DNA of 64,000 nt from Xestospongia muta. Lineage: Eukaryota > Porifera > Demospongiae > Haplosclerida > Petrosiidae. The notes beneath the pieces were generated by a model that was not told the DNA's origin, made no database searches, and saw only the letters and a program-made list of their open reading frames with translations. Location of the stretch: positions 5,663,842-5,727,841 of the forward strand of contig OY848924.1 in the NCBI GenBank assembly GCA_963693285.1. Reading direction: 5' to 3'. The position numbers and the translations under genes are program-made. Numbering within the stretch: position 1 is the first letter of the stretch; each line of letters opens with the position of its first letter. Below, piece after piece: positions 57,208-64,000 of the stretch.

Positions 57208-60200
57208 AGTTAGCTGTTTTTATGATATAGTTGAAGTACTATATGTTGTATCTTTGTCTTTCACTTTTAGTTTGTTATTTAAATTAATAGTGGTTAGTTA
57301 AATTTCATATGATACAGCTGTAGAGTTTCTACAAAAATTCCTTTAAAGAGAATTGTAATGTTTGTGTTTGAGTTTAAATTGACAGTCCTGCTTGTGAGAA
57401 TACTAATATTATATTATATGATTATCTGAGAAAATTAGTGTACCATGCTTATCCACAATGATCATTACATCATAGCTATAATTCTCTCTTCTTGCATGAA
57501 GATATTACAATATCACATTCCTTCAGATGTACTATATATGTCTCTCCCTCTTTACATCAGAACCACCTTAGATCCACTATGATATGGATGGTTGTTGACT
57601 TAGAGTGAATAATTTTGCATTGAGTACTGAGGTCAGTATATTCAACTCACATATGAGGTTATATTAACAGGATATGGTTATATTGATGCAGGATTGCAAT
57701 ATGTAATTATAGTTCTATGCAAAGATCCTAAAAACACTGGTTGCCTTTAAACATACTCTATGATCATATCTTTTGATATAGCAATGAAATGATGAAATAC
57801 TTGTAGTCCTGGCACAAATCAATAAGGCTCTGAAATACACATCCAGTCTCAGATCTTTTTCTTTGAAGTTACTAGTGGTTTTGAGATTATTGATAATCAT
57901 CCTCTCCTTGGAACACAAAGCTGTACCAAAATGACACTTGACTGAGATCATTGACTGCCATCTCCTCCTTGTGAATAATAATTATAATTCAAAGCAAATA
58001 AAATGGCATCTAACACAGAGGCTACTTCCCAGCTCTGTAAAAACCACTACTTTCACTGTTAAGACACTCGAAGTAAGACTTCTAAACACAGATATATCAT
58101 TTGAAAACATAACTTTTTGTATAAAAATAATCATTAAAATCCTTCCAGTTTTAGAGTTATCAGGTGAAAATAGAATAATGAGAACATTATAGGAAGTGCT
58201 ATCTGTCTACCTAATGGACTCAAAAGACAAGGGAATTTAAATAATACATTGAATTCAAAACAATAATATATGTATAAATAAACAATAAAATATAGGAAAC
58301 ATTTGACAGACTTTATGCACCATTGTTCTCGACATTGTAATTATAAGGCCAAACTGATCGTACCTGTTATAGCTTGGAATAATAAATAATACAGATGATT
58401 TGGGTTAGGTGGCCAATAGAACTTAGTTGTATTGGAATGCATTATCTTTATAACTGCAGTAATTACTGTTCTATATAATACAGAGGCTATTTAATGAAAC
58501 TGTCTTGTCTGAACCTATAACAACAAAAAAATAGTTTACAAATTACATACAACCATAAAATTTCTCAAATTTCGTAGTCAATGGATAACCATACTAGAAA
58601 AGTAGGAATGGCAGTATAAAATCCACACATAGTAGCCATACCGCAATCTCACTAAGTTCTGGCTGTTTCAGATGTTTGTACCATTATCCCTACATTGAAA
58701 AAAAACATTTTGTCAGTTTAACTGAGGTCCTTGTTATCAATTTCATCAACATGATGTAACCCCAATTCTAGTTGCTACAAGGACAAAACTAGTGTAACTC
58801 AATATGCATAAAGCCAACTAGTTACATCTACAACCACATTGCTTTTATATCCACTTTGCTGTGGTATTCAAGTCCTGGCTTCAATTGAAGTTATAAGCAG
58901 ACACTATTACAACTGAACTAACCCAGTTAGTTAAGTAAGTTCTAGTTTTATAGTTGTCATCAATGTCCATGGCCAGGAGACATGGAATGATTGTTTCTAT
59001 AAAAGTAATGTGAGTCTGGAAGTAACCTGCCATAATCCAGACATAAAATGGATTGTGTAACATTGCCTTCTTTGAGAACTATTCATAATCTTTTCTCCAC
59101 CTTATGATATCATTATAAATGCTATATATAGCCACTGATGTAATTGTGCATTTAACACATTGTTGGTTACCCACACCCATCACATTACGTATAAAACTAA
59201 TTGGTTGATTTAACCAATATATAATTATACAGGTTGGATATAGCAAAATTGTTTGACACAAACTGAAAGTATATACAAGACATAACACTGTTTTAATTAC
59301 TAATGTACCATAGGTTTGACTGTTTATTTAGCTAATTGTTTATGATTTTATTTCTATTGTTAGACATAATAAGATGCTTGGCCAAAACTGTTACTATGGA
59401 TTCATTTATACAAAAAAATCAATGTGCATTGTAGGGATGCATACAACCAAAGAATGTCCATGATTCAATTATGATTAAAATTATTTTAATGGTAATATAG
59501 TCCAAACTGTCATCATAGCAACCTTAAAATTTTATAATTAATAATTATGATGACAATTTTGATGATATAACTAGTAAAACAATAACTTCAGGATTGGCAT
59601 CTTGGTTTGTTAGAGAATAAAAATAAAATCATTATTAGTTCTAACATTAGCTATATAAACAGACAATTTCATAGTACATTAATAATCAAAAGTGTATGAT
59701 GCCTACTTTCTTGCATTAAATAACTTACTGCTTGCTACATGCAACCTACAAGTTGAAAGTAAGTGCATGCAAGAAGGTGAGTTATTCCACTAGATTGTGT
59801 TAATGGTTTCAATACAAACCTGCATATAGACAGAACCTGTATGTGGTGGCCATTTTTGATATTATTTTTTTTAATAGTTATCATTGACTTTTGTCCCTTT
59901 ACATTGACTATACAGATGTTTGTGTCATTACCTATAGTAGTTCAAATAGAAGAAAAAGGAAACAAGAACATTGTGCTATCTCTACATATAGGTAGTGCTA
60001 TTGCCTGCCTGATAAATTCTAAGCCTCTGAATACAAAGTGTGGTTTTTGAGCTTTTTTCAACTGAGACCACAATCAGATATAGGCTGGCAGGAAACGTCA
60101 CGTTGATATCTACAAGAATCTTACTGCTATAGCATTGATGACATGTACAAGGAGCTACTGCTTGATTACATCTGATGTTAGAGTATGGCCAAAAATAGTA

Positions 60201-60430
60201 GATTCTTAGTGAGGTTGTTACTTTGCTTGAGTAGATGGTAAAAGTATCATGACAAAACAAGCTATTTTACACTACACTGATATTTTAAAAGTTTATGACA
60301 TGTATAGGATAAGATCACTGCTCACAATTTTAAAGATTCTTGAAGATAATGGAGAGGGAGTTGTTATCAATTGACAAGTATGAAGGAATTGGTGACAAGT
60401 GGCTCTAGAAATAGAAACAACAATTATTAT
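57208..60430. other. 3' flank of the Nudix gene and intergenic sequence
   Basis: No gene was recognised. The first ~300 bp (to about 57520) is duplicated at 61250-61540. The remainder has scattered short frames without known motifs. One minus-strand frame (59982-60260) is Cys-containing and could be an exon of a surface protein, but nothing supports it. Confidence 0.4.
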
Positions 60431-60439
60431 CCTATTTTC

Positions 60440-61010
60440 TGAGGAATATTGCAAAAAGATTCCTCACCGTTTATTTAGATAATAAGAGGTTTTTCTTTAA
60501 CTCTCTCATGGATGAAGTGTATAAGAAAGTAAGCTAACACACACACACACACACATGCACTGTTTGATTAATTTTGAAATTCCCAATAATTATAATGATA
60601 CAGCATATCATGTTATTGTGATCTTTGTGGTTATAATCTAGAATCTGATAAGGTGCTCTTTGTGTCTGAGTATATGTCCACTTTGAACTTCCATCCTGTC
60701 TACTAGACATTAAAAAGGGATTTACCATCAAAGCTAAAGTCACTATCACAGCTGTTGATGTTACTTTGAATTTCTATGGTATAATATCCAAGGCTATTGT
60801 AATTTTAAGACTGTAGTTACTGGTCCTTCAGATCTGTGGTTTACAGAGAAGATAAAGCAAAATCAAACCTAGTGGGGTTGTGGCAGTTTTGATCATCTTT
60901 GATGGGGCTGCTTGTGCCTCTATGACATGATCTAGCCTCAGCACCACTTCTTCATCATGTAGTTTCACTCATTACTATGCTTCTGTTTAGCTACCAAATT
61001 GATTAATAAA
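60440..61010. repeat. ~560-bp duplicated segment, copy 1
   Basis: Shared landmarks are gcaaaaagattcctcaccgt, ctctcatggatgaa and catgtagtttcact. They recur in the same order at about 61560-62110 with many substitutions. The function is unknown. A short (AC)n run lies at 60538-60556. Confidence 0.75.
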
Positions 61011-61144
61011 AATAGAAACAACTGAGCTAGGAGAATTTAAATCCAAAACACAAACAAATGTTCGAATAACCATTGTCTATTCTATCTTACTATTTATAAA
61101 CCAATTACATACAAGCAATTATGTTAATTACTTAGTTTAGTTAA

Positions 61145-61545
61145 ACCTTGTACATCTTGAACTTGAGCTATTGACATCAAGTTTGTCTTCATTACCTAAA
61201 ACTTGTGTTGTTTAAACAAAAAAAATGTCTGTATAAAGTTTTCTGTCTTATGATATAGTTAAAGTACTTTAATTATGTTGTATCTTTGTTTCACTTTTTA
61301 TTCGTTTGTTTAAAAATTCATAGTGGTCAGCACAACTCCATATAATACAGCTATAGTGTCTACATTTCCTTTAAAAAATAATAAATGGTAATATATGCAT
61401 TTGGTCTTAAATTGATAGTCCTGTTTGTGACCATATTAATATTATATTGTATTATTGTCTAAGAGTTAGTGTACCATGCTTACACAGAATGATCACCTTT
61501 AGAGTAGGTAATAGCTATAATTTTCTCTCCCTGTATGAATGTATA
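61145..61545 (+). pseudogene. Duplicate of the 3' end of the Nudix gene
   Basis: The sequence parallels 57115-57500: first the end of the last exon (ATTGACATCAA, then ACTTGTGTTGTTT), then the 3' UTR with gtctgtataaagtt, ttaaattgatagtcctg and gtgtaccatgctta. The coding part has a frame-breaking insertion, and no earlier Nudix exons are seen upstream, so only a tail remains. Confidence 0.7.
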
Positions 61546-61559
61546 ATATAGGAGGAATA

Positions 61560-62110
61560 TATTGCAAAAAGAATCCTCACCGTTTAGGGATTAGAGGGAG
61601 TTTTCCCTAACTGTCTCATGGACGAAATATTCAGGTAACATAAACACACATGTGCACTGCTTCTCTATGTTTGGTTAATTTTGAAATTGCCAGTAATTAG
61701 AGATAGCTAAATACGGCATTCATGACATTTGGATAGTCTGTCTGGTAGCGCGCTCTTTGTGTCTGAGTCGGCACTTGTAAGTCGACACTTTGACTTCCAT
61801 ATCCTGTCTACTAGGTTAAAGGGGTTTTACTATCATCGCCAAAGTTCACTGTCACACCTCTTGTCGGCACTTTGAATTCTATGGCATTGTGTTATGGTTA
61901 TTATAATTGTAAACAATCATAGACCTCAGTCCCTGGCCCCTTAGGTGTGGTTTTCGGAAGAAATGAATCAAAAATCAAATCTAGTTGGGTTATGGAGGTT
62001 GTGATCTTTTGCTTGCTTGTGCCTCTATGACCATCAGCACCACTTATCATGTAGTTTCACTCTATTACTATGCTTCTGTTTAGCTACCAAATAGACAAAT
62101 AAACCAAATA
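61560..62110. repeat. ~560-bp duplicated segment, copy 2
   Basis: Second copy of 60440-61010, separated by the Nudix 3' remnant. The two share order and spacing of landmarks but are old (many differences). Confidence 0.75.
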
Positions 62111-62389
62111 ACTGAGCTACGAGAACTCAAATCCAAAACATAAAGAATTTTAGAAATAAATTACAACAACAAGATTGAAATCAACTGCTAATACTTTTTG
62201 TTTGTGTATCTTATAATCATCATCGTCTTTACTGAGTTACTATAATTACTGAAGTTCGTATTGCTGGCCTAATAATAATATTATATATCATACCTAACAT
62301 TCCAATCTTGATGAGGGCGTGCTAATAACGTGTTGTGCTTGTGGTGATCTATCTACTCGGGCGGGATATGTACCACATTTTACTCTAAT

Positions 62390-62465
62390 GTCTAGAGAGG
62401 GAGATTGGATACGTACGAGGCTGAGATACTAATCAATCCAGGGCACAATCATCAAGAAATAAGAG
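62390..62465 (+). other. Probable first exon of a second Nudix-type paralogue (gene continues right)
   Basis: The exon resembles 50300-50416 (shared tacgtaygaggctga, aatcca and a final AAGAG before GTATGT). The following ~600 bp resembles the start of the first intron there. Upstream is GAGGGCGTG (62313-62321), as before other gene starts in the window. The coding exons would lie beyond 64000. Confidence 0.5.
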
Positions 62466-64000
62466 GTATGTCTATTTTGACAACTTTTTGTACATTTTTT
62501 CTTGATCTACGAACACATATTAGAGTCTGTTCTAATATGTATGTTCCAGATAAGAGTAGAACTGTGAACTATGCATTTCTATAATATCCAGTGTAGATAA
62601 TCTATAGTGCTATTGTGTAATATCATGTGTTATGAAATTACACTTAGATGTCTAACTCTGATCACTAATTGTTATACAATGTAACATCTTTGTCAATGCT
62701 TGCGTGTTGTACAGATTATAACTATGTTCATTTGACACTGGGGCAAACTAATTATAAGACTTGTGTATATAATAAGTGGCCAGTAATTAGAGATTGAAGA
62801 TGTTTTTTTATTATCGAAGATAAAGTCATGTACATTAATTATAATAAATCACCCACAAACTTGTAAGGCCTTACACAAAATGGGAGACACTATTTCTTTA
62901 ACAGTGTCATCTCTTTAACATTGGGAGGTGCCAGTATTGTCCTTAGATTGCAGAGAAGTTATCACACCTTAATACTGGGTGGGCCAAGTATTATTCTTAG
63001 TAATTTGAATTGTTGACATGGCATTATGAGTGCATGCTCTTCACATGCTAAACCATACATATTGAAAGAGTGTGTAATCACTATATATACCCACTCTCTG
63101 ATGTTTTCACATCACAGAAATTTATCTATTATGATTATGGTAATTATTACTATATATATATTATAGTTAGAGGTCAAATTGTCATAACTTAAGAGTTTTA
63201 TTGTACAATAAAATGTTTATACATAATACCATAGAAGTTCTTGACACTTGCACTAACATATCAGTTAATTAACTATGACATCAGACAGGTTATACAACCA
63301 ACATATGCTGTGACATAAATCTCTAGTTTTTACACCTTAGTAACACTAGTCTCTTACACTACAAAGCGTGTGTAATAATAGAGTTTTATACTGTTTCGTA
63401 TCCCCACCTCTAACCTTTCTAATCACTAATAGTGTAGAGACAAGGCTAATACTGGTAAAACAATATGGTGCTTTTCATTGTGCATGCATTGTATGTAGTA
63501 TGTGAGAGTAGTGTTACTAATGGTGTCCCATAATATATAAATGGTGCTTCATAACATTGTATTATATCACATTGCATAATTTGTATTTGTGTACAAAGAC
63601 TAACTGTAATACTAATATGTCTTTCTGTGCTTTGGAAAACAGGTTGTTTTGATTGAACTCAGAGGATGTATTGGTTTATATGGTCATGATATCCTTTGAC
63701 GTTGTGACACTACTAGCCTATCATGCTGAATAATGAATATTTAGTTAAAATTCATTTTAGATAAGTAAAAATTTTAATCCCACAATGCAAACTCAATTTA
63801 GTTTTTCTTGTTCAAAATTTTAGAGTGCTTAGGATGCTATACTTTCAACCTCAGTTATAAGAGAGAACATGCGTCCTTTTGTTCATCAATAAGCTTATGT
63901 TAACTATTAGTTTTTGCTCACCTGGCACACTAAGAGTTCTATGTCTCCATCTTTTTATAATGTATCATTGTGCGTGACTTGAAAGCAGCTGTTTGATGTA
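62466..64000 (+). other. Intron sequence of the proposed second Nudix-type gene
   Basis: No coding exon was seen. Similarity to 50417-51050 is detectable to about 63000 and then fades. The gene's coding part, if present, is outside the window. Confidence 0.35.

Overview
This window looks like nuclear DNA of an early-branching animal with a compact, AT-rich genome. A sponge is my best guess (inference), because genes are split into very many short exons, ankyrin and Roc-type genes are present next to cilia and Ca2+-signalling genes, and retrotransposon relics are present. No rRNA, tRNA, CRISPR array or bacterial-type operon was seen. Most real coding sequence lies in exons too short to appear as long open reading frames, so gene models were built by hand from splice junctions (GT..AG, phase-checked) and recognisable protein motifs.

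Layout. (1) 1-21.8 kb, minus strand: one ankyrin-repeat gene, or a fused cluster of them. It runs off the left edge. Nearly every exon is exactly 99 bp, phase 0 to phase 0, and encodes one ankyrin repeat. I find 33 usable ankyrin exons plus broken ones, embedded in recent segmental duplications with offsets of about 4.05 kb and 8.58 kb, and interspersed with seven copies of a ~420-bp repeat. (2) 21.8-23.15 kb: a broken duplicate of the 3' half of a radial-spoke gene (source at 46.1-47.4 kb). (3) 23.2-25.8 kb: intergenic, with decayed Arg/Glu-rich sequence and an inverted repeat. (4) 25.88-41.98 kb, plus strand: a complete inositol 1,4,5-trisphosphate receptor-type Ca2+-channel gene of 71 exons (7,596 bp coding, about 2,531 residues). 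Its IP3-contact residues and pore filter are strongly divergent. (5) 42-46.1 kb: a minisatellite, a reverse-transcriptase relic and a Roc-GTPase pseudogene. (6) 46.48-50.23 kb, minus strand: a RSPH10B-type radial spoke head gene (MORN repeats plus conserved C-terminal region) with an RFX X-box just upstream of its start codon. (7) 50.3-57.2 kb, plus strand, head-to-head with RSPH10B: a Nudix hydrolase of the diphosphoinositol polyphosphate phosphohydrolase type (NUDT3/4-like). (8) 57.2-64 kb: remnants of a duplicated Nudix gene, with its 3' end at 61.1 kb and, separately, a copy of its 5' exon and first intron from 62.4 kb to the window end, suggesting a second paralogue continuing to the right.

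Two inositol-phosphate genes (the IP3-receptor-type channel and the Nudix phosphohydrolase) sit within 9 kb of each other, separated by the cilium gene. Whether this is more than chance cannot be judged from one window. The most unusual points are the modular, frame-neutral ankyrin exon array and the IP3R-family channel lacking the canonical GGGVGD filter.
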